From Spirochaetales bacterium (lineage in GTDB: Bacteria; Spirochaetota; Spirochaetia; SZUA-6; RPPD01): a stretch of DNA of 55,726 bases. The position numbers and the translations under genes are program-made. The notes under the pieces are model-generated. The model made no database searches. It saw only the letters and a program-made list of their open reading frames with translations, and was not told the origin of the DNA. This document shows positions 1-10,734 of the stretch, one piece after another. Position 1 is the stretch's first letter; every line of letters starts with the position of its first letter. The DNA is taken from assembly GCA_016934415.1 (NCBI GenBank), contig JAFGSW010000002.1, positions 1-55,726 on the forward strand, read 5' to 3'.

Positions 1-203
1 ACGGGTTTCTCACCCGCTGGATCGCATTAAGGATTTCAGACCTTCTCGTCATCCTTCCTTTCCAGATTTATCCTGGCGCAATGGTTCCCCCCTTCCTTTC
101 CCCTCCGTGTGCTCCGCTTGCGTGTGCCCGGAGCTTGCCCCGAGCCCCTCGGCTTCGCTCGGGAAAAACTCTGTCGAGGGGTGTCCTCTCGAAAAAAAAA
201 CTC
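1..203. other. Gene-free left edge with decayed repeat arm
   Basis: No gene is visible. Positions about 90-150 read like one arm of the intergenic repeats seen elsewhere: the words 'ccttcctttcccctccgtgtg' style and 'cggagcttgcccc' also occur, slightly altered, at 15222-15260. A run of eight or more T residues on the minus strand just after the ABC gene stop (about 188-198) could help end transcription, but the stem before it is weak. Confidence 0.35.
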
Positions 204-1994
<1,791 letters not shown>

Positions 1995-1996
1995 GG

Positions 1997-3847
1997 TTAT
2001 ACTCCTTGCGCCGCCCGCGGGCGGCCTCCGCTTCCGCCGCTTTCAGGCCCGCCCTCGTTCTCCAGGCGGGACTGAAGCTCGTAGACCGTGCGGTAGAACC
2101 CGCTGCCGGCCGCCAGCTCCCGGTGGGTGCCCTGCTCCGCGATCCGGCCGTTTTTCAAGACGATAATCGCGTCCGCGAACTTCACGGTCTGCACCCGGTG
2201 GGCGATGACGAAGCAGGTCCGGTTTTTCATGAGCCCGCGCAGGGCCTCCCGGATCTCGGCCTCGGTTTCCGTGTCGACGCTCGAGGTGGCGTCGTCCAGG
2301 ATGAGGATGGCCGGATCCTTGAGGACGGTGCGGGCGATGGCCACCCGCTGTTTTTGTCCGCCGGACAAAGTCACGCCCCGCTCGCCCACGAGCGTGTCGT
2401 AGCCCTCGGGGAGCTTCTCCACCACTTCCTCGAGCGCGGCGGCCCTGACGGCGGCCTCGAGCTCGTCCTCGCGCACTTCGCGCCCCGCGCCGTAAACGAG
2501 GTTCTCGCGCAGGCTCCGCGAGAAGAGGAACGGCTCCTGCTCCACGACGCCGATCGACTGTCGCAACACCTCGAGCGGGTACTCGCCCGCGTCCCGGCCG
2601 TCCACACGCACCGCACCCGAGCTCGGGGCGTAAAAGCGCGGAATGAGGCTCACGAGCGAGGTCTTGCCGCTCCCGGTCGGGCCCATCACGGCCGTGATCT
2701 GGCCGGGGGAGGCGGCGAAGGAGACGTCGCAGAGAACCGGCTCGCCGTCATTGTAGGAGAAGCACACGCGGTCGAAGGCCACCTCTCCCTTCAGACGCGG
2801 AGCCGCGGACGGAGCCGGCCGGGCCGCGGCGGCGAAGGCGTACGGCTCGGGCTCTTCGCGCGCCACCTCGCCCAGTCGTTTGGAGGACACGACCGCCATC
2901 GAAGCCTCGACGATGATGCGCCCGAGCATGCGCATGGGCCAGACCACGTTGGCCACCATGGCGTTGACGGCGAGGAACGTGCCCGCGCTCATCCGCCCGG
3001 CGAGCACGAACGACGCCCCCAGGCAGAAGATGAACACCGTCTGGGCGAAGCAGAGGAGGTCGGTGATCGGCCAATAGAGCGAGTGGAGCCGCGTCAGTTT
3101 ACAGCCGCGCCGGAACTTTTCGGCATTGTCGCGTTCGAACTTCCCGCGCTCGAAATCGTGGCGGGCGAAGGCGCGCACGATCCGTACGGCGGAGACGTTC
3201 TCCTGCAGCGTTGACGAGAGCGCCGCCTCCTGGTCCTGGTAGGCGTCGTAGCGTTTGAAGATGCGCCGGAAGAACCAGACCGAGACGGCGATGACGACCG
3301 GCAGGAGCACGATGGAAAGCAGCCCGACGGTCACGTCGAGGAACAAAAGCGAAATGAAGTTGATGGCGAAGAGCGCCAGGATCCTCCCGATCTCCGTGGC
3401 CTGCTCGCTATAGAAGCGCTGAACCGTTTCCACGTCAGACGTCACCCGCTCGATGAGGTCGCCGGTGCGCGCCCGGTCGTGGTAGCGGAACGAGAGACGC
3501 TGAATGTGGTCGAAAAGGAACCTCCTCAAGGAGAGGACGATCCCCTCGGCCGAGCGCGCGGCGAGCCGGCCGCGGCCGTAGGTGGCGGCGGCTTCAACCA
3601 GCGCGAAGAGCGTGAACCACAGGACGTAGGCGAGCACGAGCGCGAGAGCGCCGTTTTTGACGAATACGTCGTCCACGAAACCGCGGATGAGAAAAAACGA
3701 TACGGTCTTGGCCGCGGCCGCCGCCGCGACGCAGAGCACGGCCGCGCCGTACAGGGCCCGGAAGCCCGCGAGCATGTTCCAGAGAAGCCGGACGCCCCGG
3801 CGGGAGAGGAGGCGCCTGAAATCGGGGAGGTGACTGCTGCGTGTCAT
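1997..3847 (-). CDS. ABC exporter subunit, fused TMD-NBD, degenerate Walker B
   Basis: A 616-residue partner half-transporter, first gene of the pair. Membrane helices occupy roughly residues 25-330 and the NBD the rest. Motifs are Walker A GPTGSGKTS, Q-loop VVEQEPFLFS, canonical signature TLSGGQKQR, Walker B AILILDDATSSVD where the catalytic Glu is Asp, and H-loop FVIAHRVQT. The Glu-to-Asp change marks the degenerate ATP site of a heterodimer. The start is supported by an AAAGGAAA ribosome site just upstream. No promoter fits between the start and the terminator hairpin at 3877-3901, so expression appears to depend on read-through from the leader at 3912-4112. Confidence 0.95.
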   Translation of the reverse strand: MTRSSHLPDFRRLLSRRGVRLLWNMLAGFRALYGAAVLCVAAAAAAKTVSFFLIRGFVDDVFVKNGALALVLAYVLWFTLFALVEAAATYGRGRLAARSAEGIVLSLRRFLFDHIQRLSFRYHDRARTGDLIERVTSDVETVQRFYSEQATEIGRILALFAINFISLLFLDVTVGLLSIVLLPVVIAVSVWFFRRIFKRYDAYQDQEAALSSTLQENVSAVRIVRAFARHDFERGKFERDNAEKFRRGCKLTRLHSLYWPITDLLCFAQTVFIFCLGASFVLAGRMSAGTFLAVNAMVANVVWPMRMLGRIIVEASMAVVSSKRLGEVAREEPEPYAFAAAARPAPSAAPRLKGEVAFDRVCFSYNDGEPVLCDVSFAASPGQITAVMGPTGSGKTSLVSLIPRFYAPSSGAVRVDGRDAGEYPLEVLRQSIGVVEQEPFLFSRSLRENLVYGAGREVREDELEAAVRAAALEEVVEKLPEGYDTLVGERGVTLSGGQKQRVAIARTVLKDPAILILDDATSSVDTETEAEIREALRGLMKNRTCFVIAHRVQTVKFADAIIVLKNGRIAEQGTHRELAAGSGFYRTVYELQSRLENEGGPESGGSGGRPRAAQGV

Positions 3848-3868
3848 ACTTCATTTCCTTTCCATGTC

Positions 3869-3906
3869 AAAAAAAAGCCGCGGGACGCACGGTCGCGCGG
3901 CTTTTT
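3869..3906 (-). terminator. Rho-independent terminator-like hairpin, bidirectional
   Basis: GCCGCG (3877-3882) pairs with CGCGGC (3896-3901), with an inner GAC/GTC pairing. It is flanked by an A-tract on one side and a T-tract on the other, so it can act on either strand. It lies only about 25 bases before the start of the ABC operon, so a transcript of that operon must pass through it. Confidence 0.75.
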
Positions 3907-3911
3907 ACCTT

Positions 3912-3947
3912 AAAAAAAAGCCGCGGCGCATTTCGGTGCGCCGCGGC
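3912..3947 (-). terminator. Strong intrinsic terminator ending the leader RNA
   Basis: An 11-bp perfect GC-rich stem (3920-3930 with 3937-3947, loop of six) is followed on the minus strand by eight T residues (3912-3919). This is a textbook terminator for minus-strand transcription from the promoter at 4084-4112. Confidence 0.85.
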
Positions 3948-4077
3948 TCGATCATTCGACGAATGAATCTTATCTCCCGGGCACACCTCGCCTGCCAACA
4001 TTGCCGGCATCAATCGTAAGCATGTAATGGTTACGGATTTTCATTCGTGTACCCGAACTCCTCTCATTTCATTCCTT
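3912..4077 (-). ncRNA. Structured leader or small RNA, about 166 nt, class not recognised
   Basis: Between a good sigma70-like promoter and a strong terminator lies a stretch with no ORF but nested helices. P1 pairs 4068-4074 with 3961-3967 (7 bp). P2 pairs 4047-4055 with 3978-3986 (9 bp, CGGGUACAC with GUGUGCCCG). Inside P2 are two small hairpins, 4031-4035 with 4015-4019, and 4003-4009 with 3993-3999, giving a three-way junction. One pair in P2 and two pairs in the last hairpin are G-U and work only in the minus-strand RNA, which supports that strand. It could be a cis-acting attenuator or riboswitch for the ABC operon, or a free small RNA such as a 6S-like RNA. I do not recognise conserved motifs of the TPP, FMN, SAM, cobalamin, T-box, SRP or guanidine classes. 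Confidence 0.65.
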
Positions 4078-4083
4078 GGTCAA

Positions 4084-4112
4084 CTTATAGCACGCCGAAA
4101 GTCGATTGTCAA
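4084..4112 (-). promoter_or_regulatory. Sigma70-type promoter for the leader RNA / ABC operon
   Basis: On the minus strand a perfect TTGACA (4107-4112) and TATAAG (4084-4089) are separated by exactly 17 bases. Transcription would start near 4077. This is the only clear promoter upstream of the ABC exporter pair. Confidence 0.8.
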
Positions 4113-4308
4113 ACAAAAAAAGTTTTTTTTATGGAAAAAACCCTCTTTCAGGGGTTCCATTTTAGCGGCAGGGTTGTTATGTTTATAGGAAAGAGAAACG
4201 AGCGTTCGGGGTGATTGAGTCAGATATGGAGACGCAAGAGGCCCGGGCGCGGTTCGTTTCCCAATTAAAAAAATTGCAATCTATAAATCCAACAAATGGG
4301 AGCGGAAC

Positions 4309-4710
4309 GTGGTATTAAAGATCAATACGTCACAGTTGAAAGTACTCCTGCAATCGCTGGACCGGTTTGCCCTGGTTGACGCCAGACCGATCTTCCTTTA
4401 CGCCCAGGAACGCATTCCGGGCTCGGTCTCCTTACCCGAGGGAACGATTGAAGCGAAGGCGCCGGCCCTTCTTGAAAAAGACGATACGATTATCGTCTAC
4501 GGCAAAAACATGAAAAGTCGCACCGGGGCCCGGGCGGCGGCCAAGCTGTCTAAGCTCGGTTACCGAAACGTCATCATTTTCCCCGGCGGCCTGGACGATT
4601 ACCGTCGGACCGGTCTGCCCCTGGAGGGCAAGCTGCACGGCGCCGCGCCCGTCCGCGGCGCGGGGACCAGGGAGACGGCCGGACTGCGCGGAGCGGCAAG
4701 CCGGCGCTGA
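4309..4710 (+). CDS. Rhodanese-like domain protein lacking the active-site Cys
   Basis: A 133-residue single rhodanese fold. The pattern is typical: FALVDARP near residues 23-29, IPGSVSLPEG near 39-48, DTIIVYG near 62-68, and GYRNVIIFPGG near 84-94. The loop that should hold the catalytic Cys (C-x4-R) reads YGKNMKSRTG with Gly in place of Cys, so sulfur transfer is unlikely and a binding role is more probable. The GTG start is supported by GGGAG six bases upstream. A frameshifted paralogue starts at 8438 with a matching N-terminus (MVLKINTSQL here, MILRFNSSRL there). The C-terminal 30 residues are Arg/Ala-rich and look unstructured. A small bulged hairpin lies upstream at 4131-4160. Confidence 0.8.
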   Translation: MVLKINTSQLKVLLQSLDRFALVDARPIFLYAQERIPGSVSLPEGTIEAKAPALLEKDDTIIVYGKNMKSRTGARAAAKLSKLGYRNVIIFPGGLDDYRRTGLPLEGKLHGAAPVRGAGTRETAGLRGAASRR

Positions 4711-4754
4711 GGCTTTCGGGACCCGATCGCCGCTCCAAAACGAAGGAAAAATCA

Positions 4755-5279
4755 ATGCGAACTTCGAATCTCGTCCTGATCGGCATGCCCGGCGCTGGCA
4801 AGAGCACGGTCGGCGTGCTTCTGGCCAAGGCGCTCGGCATGTCCTTTCTGGACACCGACCTCCTGCTTCAGGAGCGGGAGGACCGCCTGCTGCAGGAGCT
4901 CATTGAGGCGGAGGGGACCGCGGAATTCCTGCGCCGGGAAGAAGCGCTCATCCTCGCCCTCGAGGCGCGCGGCGCCGTCATCGCCACGGGCGGCAGCGCG
5001 GTCTACGGCCCGGCCGCCATGGAGCGGTTGATGAGGGACGGGACGATCGTGTACCTGAAGGCCGCGCTCGAGGCGCTCGAGCGGCGCGTCATGAACATGG
5101 GAAGCCGCGGGATCGTCATGCCCAAGGGGAGCACGCTCGCCCGGCTCTACGCCGAACGGGCGCCGCTGTATGAGAAATACGCCGACCTGACGTTCGACTG
5201 CGTGCGGTGCGGAATCGAGGAGACGGTGGCGAGCATCGCGGAGGCGGTCGGGAAGGACGAGGGCGGACGTCGCATGTAA
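4755..5279 (+). CDS. Shikimate kinase family P-loop kinase
   Basis: A 174-residue protein of shikimate kinase length. Walker A is GMPGAGKST (residues 10-18), followed by LDTDLLLQ near 32-39, ATGGSAV in place of the usual GGGA/V loop near 76-82, a lid-like segment with SRGIVMPKG near 116-124, and RLYAERAPLYEKYAD near 129-143. This GGS-type version is common in anaerobes and is annotated as shikimate kinase, but no other aromatic pathway gene is nearby, so the real acceptor is uncertain. The stop is followed directly by the ATG of a small ORF (TAAATG). Confidence 0.8.
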   Translation: MRTSNLVLIGMPGAGKSTVGVLLAKALGMSFLDTDLLLQEREDRLLQELIEAEGTAEFLRREEALILALEARGAVIATGGSAVYGPAAMERLMRDGTIVYLKAALEALERRVMNMGSRGIVMPKGSTLARLYAERAPLYEKYADLTFDCVRCGIEETVASIAEAVGKDEGGRRM

Positions 5280-5447
5280 ATGTCCAATTCGAAAGAACCA
5301 ATGAAACATAGAGCGATCATTGACCTCCTCGGCACGCTCGACGGCGACACGCTGACAGATAGTCGCTGCTATACCTTCTACGATTTCGCAGAGATGTTCA
5401 AAGGCGGGCCGGAAAAAGCGCTTGAACTCGGCCGTGCGTCCCAATAA
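5280..5447 (+). CDS. Small ORF, 55 codons, unknown
   Basis: This ORF begins with the ATG that directly follows the stop of the kinase gene (TAAATG), which would suit translational coupling; a second ATG lies at 5301. The product is soluble, mixed in composition, with an aromatic-rich middle (CYTFYDFAEMF). I recognise no family. It may be real or the remnant of a longer gene, since it ends abruptly 30 bases before the methyltransferase start. Confidence 0.35.
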   Translation: MSNSKEPMKHRAIIDLLGTLDGDTLTDSRCYTFYDFAEMFKGGPEKALELGRASQ

Positions 5448-5477
5448 TCAAAGCCCAATCGGAAAAAGGAGAACGCT

Positions 5478-6248
5478 ATGAAGAATCCGCGCCGTCCGGA
5501 AGATCGATTCTCGGGCCTCTCAGACGACTACCGGAAATACCGTCCCGGCTATCCCCGGGAGATCATCGACACGCTCGCGGCCGAATACGGCCTGAAACGG
5601 GAATCGGTCATGGCCGACGTCGGGTCGGGCACGGGCAAGCTCACAAAGCTGTTTCTCGACTCAGGCTGCCGCGTGTACGGCGTGGAGCCGAATGAAGACA
5701 TGCGCCGGGAGGCCGAGCGGGCCTTCGCCGGCCGGGGCAATTTCGTCTCGGTGAACGGCACGGCGGAGAGGACCGGGCTTCCGGATCGCTCGGTCGACCT
5801 CATCGCCGCCGGCACCGCCTTTCACTGGTTCGACGTCGCCCGCACAAAAAGAGAATTCGCCCGCATTCGGAAACCGCGGGGCGCGATGGTTCTCGTCTGG
5901 AACGTACGGGACGAGAACGAGGATTTCATGCGCGAATACGACCGGCTCATCAGGACCCATATCCCCGAATACGAACTGGTCGGATTCCATTTGGACAAGC
6001 GGAAGGAAATAATGGATTTTTTTAAGCCCGCCGAAGCGGTGCGGAGAGAATTCCCGAACCGGCAGCGGTTCGATCGGGGGGGGCTGCTCGGCAGAGTGCG
6101 CTCGACTTCCTATTGTCCGAAGGAGGGCACGCCGGAATATGAGCGGTTGGCGGCTGCCCTGAGCGATCTTTTCGATGAGTGGCAGACGGACGCCACGATC
6201 GAATTCACTTACCAAACAGTCATGTACGCGGCCCGGTTCGCGGATTGA
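5478..6248 (+). CDS. Class I SAM-dependent methyltransferase
   Basis: A 256-residue protein with the Rossmann-fold methyltransferase motifs: motif I ADVGSGTGKLT near residues 42-52, the acidic end of strand two GVEPNEDM near 65-72, motif II/III region DRSVDLIAAGTAFHWFD near 100-116, and MVLVWNVRD near 136-144. The HWFD stretch is common in the UbiE/Coq5-like and type 11 group acting on small molecules. An AAGGAG site stands just upstream. The substrate is not evident. It converges with the GH97 gene, 20 bases apart. Confidence 0.88.
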   Translation: MKNPRRPEDRFSGLSDDYRKYRPGYPREIIDTLAAEYGLKRESVMADVGSGTGKLTKLFLDSGCRVYGVEPNEDMRREAERAFAGRGNFVSVNGTAERTGLPDRSVDLIAAGTAFHWFDVARTKREFARIRKPRGAMVLVWNVRDENEDFMREYDRLIRTHIPEYELVGFHLDKRKEIMDFFKPAEAVRREFPNRQRFDRGGLLGRVRSTSYCPKEGTPEYERLAAALSDLFDEWQTDATIEFTYQTVMYAARFAD

Positions 6249-6268
6249 ACATCGTCTCCGAGCTCGCG

Positions 6269-8239
6269 CTATTTCCCGAACCTGATAACGAAGCCTCCCG
6301 CGGGCTTGACGACGAGCGGCAGCGTCCGGCCCGGCGCCAGGAAAATTTCTTCGCAGCGAAACGTCCTGTCATCCGCCCCGTCCGTGATGAGAGTGCCGGT
6401 TGTCGGTCGGCGCAGGAACGCGAGATCGAGATCGAGCTCCCGGTCGTTCGGCCCTCCGTTCACGCCGGCGGCAAACCAGTCGCGCCCCGAGCGGCGTGCG
6501 AGCGCCACGAACTTCCCGGGAAAACCATCCAGGAACCTGATCTCGTCCCAGGCCGCGGGCAGGCTCTTCAGGAATTCCCGCACCGCGGCGGGTACGGCGG
6601 CCATCCCCTCCGGAGTCTCCGCGTAATGCTGCACGCCTGACGTGAAGAGCACGGACAGGGCGAGCTCGAAGGCGTTCGAAGTGGCGCGCCTGATGCCGGG
6701 CACCTCCGAAAAACACACCGGCGTGTAGTCCATCGGATCGAAGACATTGCGCGTGAAGGGAAGCGTCGCGCAATGTACCGGCTGGAGGTCGGCAAAGGCC
6801 TGATCAAAGGTGACGTGCTCGAAGCCCTTGACCGCCTCGGCGGTGATGAAGTTGGGATACGTCCGCTGCCGGCCGCGCGGCAGGGTGGCGCCGTGGCAGT
6901 TCACGAGGAGCCGGTGCCGGGCCGCGTCTTCGATGATGGCGCGGTAATAACCGAGCATGGACTGCCCGTCCCCGCCGAAGAAGTCGACCTTGACGCCCCG
7001 GACGCCCATCGCCTTTATTCGGACGAACTCCCGTTCGCGGCCTTCGGCGGTGAGGAGCAGGTCGCGCGGAGTCTGCGGCGTTGAGTTCCAGGTTCCGGCG
7101 GAATTGTACCAGAGAATGAGTCCCACTTTTTTTCCCGCCGCATAGACGGCGAGATCCGCGATTTTCTCATACCCGATTTGTCCGTCCCACCCCGCGTCCA
7201 CGAGGCAGTATTCCCAACCCATATCCGAGGCGTAATCGACGAATCGTTTCTGAATGTCGAAGATCGTGGCCCCGTCCTTGAGGAGGACCCAGCTCCAGGA
7301 GGCGCGGCCGGGCTTCACGTAGGACCAGTCCCCCCGCCGAGCGGCCGGAGCCAGGTCGGTGCCGAGCGTCGATTCTACGATGGCGGCGAGCCCCCGCCCC
7401 GCGGCGATGACGCGCCAGGGCAAAGCCCAAGGTCCGGTCGATTCCGGGAACAGGGCTCCGCCCGGGAATTCTTCGCGGCGCACAGGGAAGCCGACGGTAA
7501 AACCCGCCGCGCCCGGCTCATGAAGAAGTCGGCAGCCGCAGTACTCGGTTTCGGGGGCGGTCTCGGTGAGGAGGACCCAACCCCCGCCGCAATGGAAAAG
7601 CGCGGGAAAGACCCACCCGGGCCCCGAGGGAGGGAGCTCGCGCACGAGCGTCCCCTGCTCGTACGGCTCCTCGTAGGCGGGGTTGGAACGTTCGTACCCC
7701 GTGTCGACTTCCTGCATCGGCTGGATGAACGCTTCGCTGTCGTCGGGAAAATCGAAAGCGGTTGCCTCACAGAGTATCTTCAATGGAAACTTGGACTCGT
7801 TCGGAAAAACGTAGCGGAAGGCCGCACCGTCATTGAACGAGCGGAAGACGATGTCGATCGGATCGCCTGAAGCGTTCCTCAGATGGAACGTCCGCTCGAC
7901 GGCCCGCCAGCGGCAGCGCCGCCGTTTGCCTTGGAAAAGACGATACGTGCCGGAAAGCCTCCTCAGTCGACCGGCGCGTTCCAAGACCAGGCCGGCCGTA
8001 AAATCGCCATCCGCGCGAACAATCCCCAGAGCGGAGGCAAGGACTACCGTCCGGCCTTCCAGGCTCACCGAGTACCGAGGCTCCCCCGAAGCGCTGAGGA
8101 AGAAACGCACAATCACTTTCCCCTCCGGCCCGGCGACGAGGAATTCGCCTTCTCCGACCGGCGGGTCCGTGCAGGGGGCCACCGAGATCGCTGAGGCCGC
8201 TGAGATCGCCGCTATCAAAGAGTGGCTTTTCCAAAACAT
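6269..8239 (-). CDS. Glycoside hydrolase family 97 (alpha-glycosidase)
   Basis: A 656-residue exported enzyme. The start at 8239 (MFWKSH) is preferred over an upstream ATG because AGGGAG stands just before it and a signal peptide follows (hydrophobic run to about residue 20, ending ..SVAPC-T, possibly a lipobox). The N-terminal part is the GH97 beta-sandwich, the middle is a TIM barrel with LILWYNSAGTWN, GVKVDFFGGDGQSM and the HG..LPRG..RTYPN..TAEAVKGFE series, and the C-terminal part is a small beta domain. Family members hydrolyse alpha-glucosides or alpha-galactosides in the periplasm. The Asp in VKVDF lies where retaining members have their nucleophile, so a retaining alpha-galactosidase-like enzyme is possible. 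It is a single gene, not in a sugar-uptake operon. Confidence 0.9.
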   Translation of the reverse strand: MFWKSHSLIAAISAASAISVAPCTDPPVGEGEFLVAGPEGKVIVRFFLSASGEPRYSVSLEGRTVVLASALGIVRADGDFTAGLVLERAGRLRRLSGTYRLFQGKRRRCRWRAVERTFHLRNASGDPIDIVFRSFNDGAAFRYVFPNESKFPLKILCEATAFDFPDDSEAFIQPMQEVDTGYERSNPAYEEPYEQGTLVRELPPSGPGWVFPALFHCGGGWVLLTETAPETEYCGCRLLHEPGAAGFTVGFPVRREEFPGGALFPESTGPWALPWRVIAAGRGLAAIVESTLGTDLAPAARRGDWSYVKPGRASWSWVLLKDGATIFDIQKRFVDYASDMGWEYCLVDAGWDGQIGYEKIADLAVYAAGKKVGLILWYNSAGTWNSTPQTPRDLLLTAEGREREFVRIKAMGVRGVKVDFFGGDGQSMLGYYRAIIEDAARHRLLVNCHGATLPRGRQRTYPNFITAEAVKGFEHVTFDQAFADLQPVHCATLPFTRNVFDPMDYTPVCFSEVPGIRRATSNAFELALSVLFTSGVQHYAETPEGMAAVPAAVREFLKSLPAAWDEIRFLDGFPGKFVALARRSGRDWFAAGVNGGPNDRELDLDLAFLRRPTTGTLITDGADDRTFRCEEIFLAPGRTLPLVVKPAGGFVIRFGK

Positions 8240-8437
8240 ATTTTTTCTCCCTTGCGAATATTTATGTGCCGGCCGACTATCAATCCGGATGCGTTCCATA
8301 TTATCACTTTTATTGGCGGGAAAAAGTCGATAAAAAGGCGAAATAAATCCGCCCCTCCGGGTTCTGCTTTGAATAAATTTTTAACCCACGGGGGGTCGAG
8401 GACAGATCTCCCGACCGGAGACGGAAGGAGGAAACCC

Positions 8438-8690
8438 ATGATTCTTCGTTTCAATAGTTCCCGGTTGAACTCGCTGTTAAGTTCGAATAAACGAATCGCC
8501 TTGATCGACGTTCTGTCTCAGGCGTCTTACGTCCATATCCACTTTCCCGAAACCGTTTTCCTCAAAAAAGAAAAAAGGAAAAAAAAGTGAATTCGAAACC
8601 GGCTGCGGGAGGACATAAATTTCACCCTGGATAGCCAGATTGAGGACGATGACGTTCTTGTTTGTACCAATCTCATGCTAACGCACATGG
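8438..8690 (+). pseudogene. Frameshifted rhodanese-like gene, paralogue of the one at 4309
   Basis: A good ribosome site (GGAGGAAA) precedes ATG at 8438. The product starts MILRFNSSRLNSLLSS..IALIDV, matching the N-terminus of the rhodanese-like protein at 4309. The frame then runs into an A-rich tract (about 8564-8588) and stops at 8590. In the next frame homology continues: LREDINFTLDSQIEDDDVLV then CTNLMLTHMD, matching LLEKDDTIIVYGKNMK of the paralogue. This copy has Cys where the intact copy has Gly, so the ancestor may have been an active sulfurtransferase. The shift lies in a homopolymer-like tract, so a sequencing error is possible. Confidence 0.6.
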
Positions 8691-8823
8691 ATCCTGTTTA
8701 TTCATGCATCCGAGCACCACGAAAACAGTCAGAAAAAAGAAGAACAACATCCGCATTGCCTGCACACACGGTCAGTATACTAGAAAAAAGAGCGCCTGCC
8801 GGACTGAGCGAAAGGATGGCGGT

Positions 8824-10734
8824 ATGCCCGGAATAAACGAACAGGATCCTCAAAACAATCAGCCTCAACGGCCGGCCGGGGGCAGCCTTCGGACGTGGCT
8901 TTTCTTGATCATTACGGCTCTCGTCTTTCTCGTCCCGTGGCTGGTGATCTCCTTCATCGGGAGCGGTAGCGTCAGTCAGGTGAATTACTCCGAGTTTCTT
9001 CATCAGGTAAACGCCAATAACATTAAAAGCCTGACCGTCAAGGGACAGGAAATCGACGGCGAGTTCGTCTCCCCGGTCGGGACCGACAAGCTTACCGCCT
9101 TCCGCACCTATCTTCCCCCCCAGGGATTCGACAATCAGATCCTGACCAAGCTTGAGAACCAGAACGTGCCGGTCACGGCCCAGCCGACGGGCGGCATTTC
9201 CCTGTGGGCCGTGCTCTTGAACCTCCTTCCCTTCGCGGTCATGATTTATCTATTTTACCGGGTGGCGCGGACCATGCGCGCGCAAGGCCAGGACCTCTTC
9301 CAGATCGGCGCGAGCCGCGCCAAGCGCTTCAAAAAAGAGGAAAACAATACCACGTTCAAGGACGTGGCCGGCGTCGACGCGGTCATGGAGGAGCTGGGCG
9401 AGGTTGTGGATTTCCTCAAGCATCCGCATAAATACATGCTTTTGGGAGCCAAGACGCCCAAAGGCATCCTCCTTATCGGCCCCCCGGGCACGGGCAAGAC
9501 CCTCCTCGCCCGCGCCATCGCCTCCGAGTCCAACGTGCCGTTCTTCAGTATTTCCGGATCGGACTTCATAGAGATGTTCGTGGGCGTGGGCGCGGCCCGG
9601 GTCCGCGACCTGTTCCGCCAGGCGAAAGCCCAATCCCCGAGCATCATCTTCATCGACGAGATCGACTCCATTGGCCGGCGCCGCGGCACCGGTATAGGCG
9701 GCGGCCACGACGAGCGCGAGCAGACCCTGAACCAACTCCTCTCGGAGATCGACGGCTTCGAGCAGGACTCCAAGACCCTCGTCTTCGCCGCCACCAATCG
9801 GCCGGACGTGCTCGATCCCGCGCTGCTGCGCCCCGGGCGCTTCGACCGGCGGATCACCATCGGGTTGCCCGCCATGAAGGACCGCGCGGCCATCCTGCGC
9901 ATTCACGCCCGCAATAAGCCCCTCGGCCGCGACGTCGACCTCGAAGAGGTGGCGCGGGGCACGCCGGGGTTCAGCGGCGCGGACCTGGAAAACCTCCTCA
10001 ACGAGGCCGCCCTCGTGGCGGCGCTCAGGGACAAGACCTTCATCTCCCAGGACGACATCAACGCCGCCAAAGACAAGATCGTCCTCGGGCTCGAACGGCG
10101 CAACGTCATCTTGACCGGAAACGAGAAGCGGACGATCGCCTGCCACGAGTCCGGCCACGCCCTCGTCGCCGAGCTCCTTCCCAACGCCGACCCGGTGCAC
10201 AAGGTCTCCATTATTCCCCGTGACTTCACCATGGGCGACACCCAGCAGCTGCAGGAGGGGGACAAGTACCTGTTCAGCCGGGAGTATCTGATGGACCGGG
10301 TGACCGTTCTGATGGCCGGCCGGGCCGCGGAGGAGATTATGATGCACGCCGTCACGAGCGGCGCAGAAAACGACCTCAAAGAAGCCCAGCGCCTGGTACG
10401 GAAGATGGTTCTCGACTGGGGGATGGGGAACAAGTACCGGAACATTTCCTTCGGCGGCCGGCATCAGCAGGTGTTCCTGGGCGATGAAATCGCCCAGCGG
10501 CACGACTTCAGCGAGGAAACCTACCGCGAGATCGACCAGGAGGTGGTGAAGATGCTCGATGAGGCGTACCGGAAGGCGCTCGCTCTCCTCCGGGAGCACC
10601 AAAACGAATTCGAGGCCGTGGTAACCGAGCTTCTGGCGCACGAAGAGATCCCGGGCGGACGCATCAAGGAAATCATCGGGCGCCGGGCGGAGGAAGTGCG
10701 CGCCTCCACCAGCTTCATAGAGGAAGGAAACTGA
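8824..10734 (+). CDS. ftsH: ATP-dependent zinc metalloprotease FtsH
   Basis: A 636-residue membrane AAA+ protease that degrades misfolded or regulatory membrane and cytoplasmic proteins. The start is ATG 8824 (MPGINEQ) with AAGGA nine bases upstream; the longer in-frame extension lacks membrane-protein character. Features in order: first membrane helix near residues 23-43, periplasmic domain, second helix near 125-145, Walker A GPPGTGKT, Walker [12 protein letters not shown] ending RPGRFDRRI, zinc site HESGH, and the downstream zinc ligand region [10 protein letters not shown]. The length is normal. A small membrane protein gene overlaps its stop by one base. Confidence 0.97.
   Translation: MPGINEQDPQNNQPQRPAGGSLRTWLFLIITALVFLVPWLVISFIGSGSVSQVNYSEFLHQVNANNIKSLTVKGQEIDGEFVSPVGTDKLTAFRTYLPPQGFDNQILTKLENQNVPVTAQPTGGISLWAVLLNLLPFAVMIYLFYRVARTMRAQGQDLFQIGASRAKRFKKEENNTTFKDVAGVDAVMEELGEVVDFLKHPHKYMLLGAKTPKGILLIGPPGTGKTLLARAIASESNVPFFSISGSDFIEMFVGVGAARVRDLFRQAKAQSPSIIFIDEIDSIGRRRGTGIGGGHDEREQTLNQLLSEIDGFEQDSKTLVFAATNRPDVLDPALLRPGRFDRRITIGLPAMKDRAAILRIHARNKPLGRDVDLEEVARGTPGFSGADLENLLNEAALVAALRDKTFISQDDINAAKDKIVLGLERRNVILTGNEKRTIACHESGHALVAELLPNADPVHKVSIIPRDFTMGDTQQLQEGDKYLFSREYLMDRVTVLMAGRAAEEIMMHAVTSGAENDLKEAQRLVRKMVLDWGMGNKYRNISFGGRHQQVFLGDEIAQRHDFSEETYREIDQEVVKMLDEAYRKALALLREHQNEFEAVVTELLAHEEIPGGRIKEIIGRRAEEVRASTSFIEEGN

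Noticed and set aside
8662-8823. 54-residue N-terminal extension of FtsH
   Set aside because: The extension is basic and unlike FtsH, overlaps the rhodanese remnant, and a good ribosome site supports ATG 8824.
9250-10641. 463-codon frame antisense to ftsH
   Set aside because: Shadow frame caused by high GC at third positions; no ribosome site or motif.
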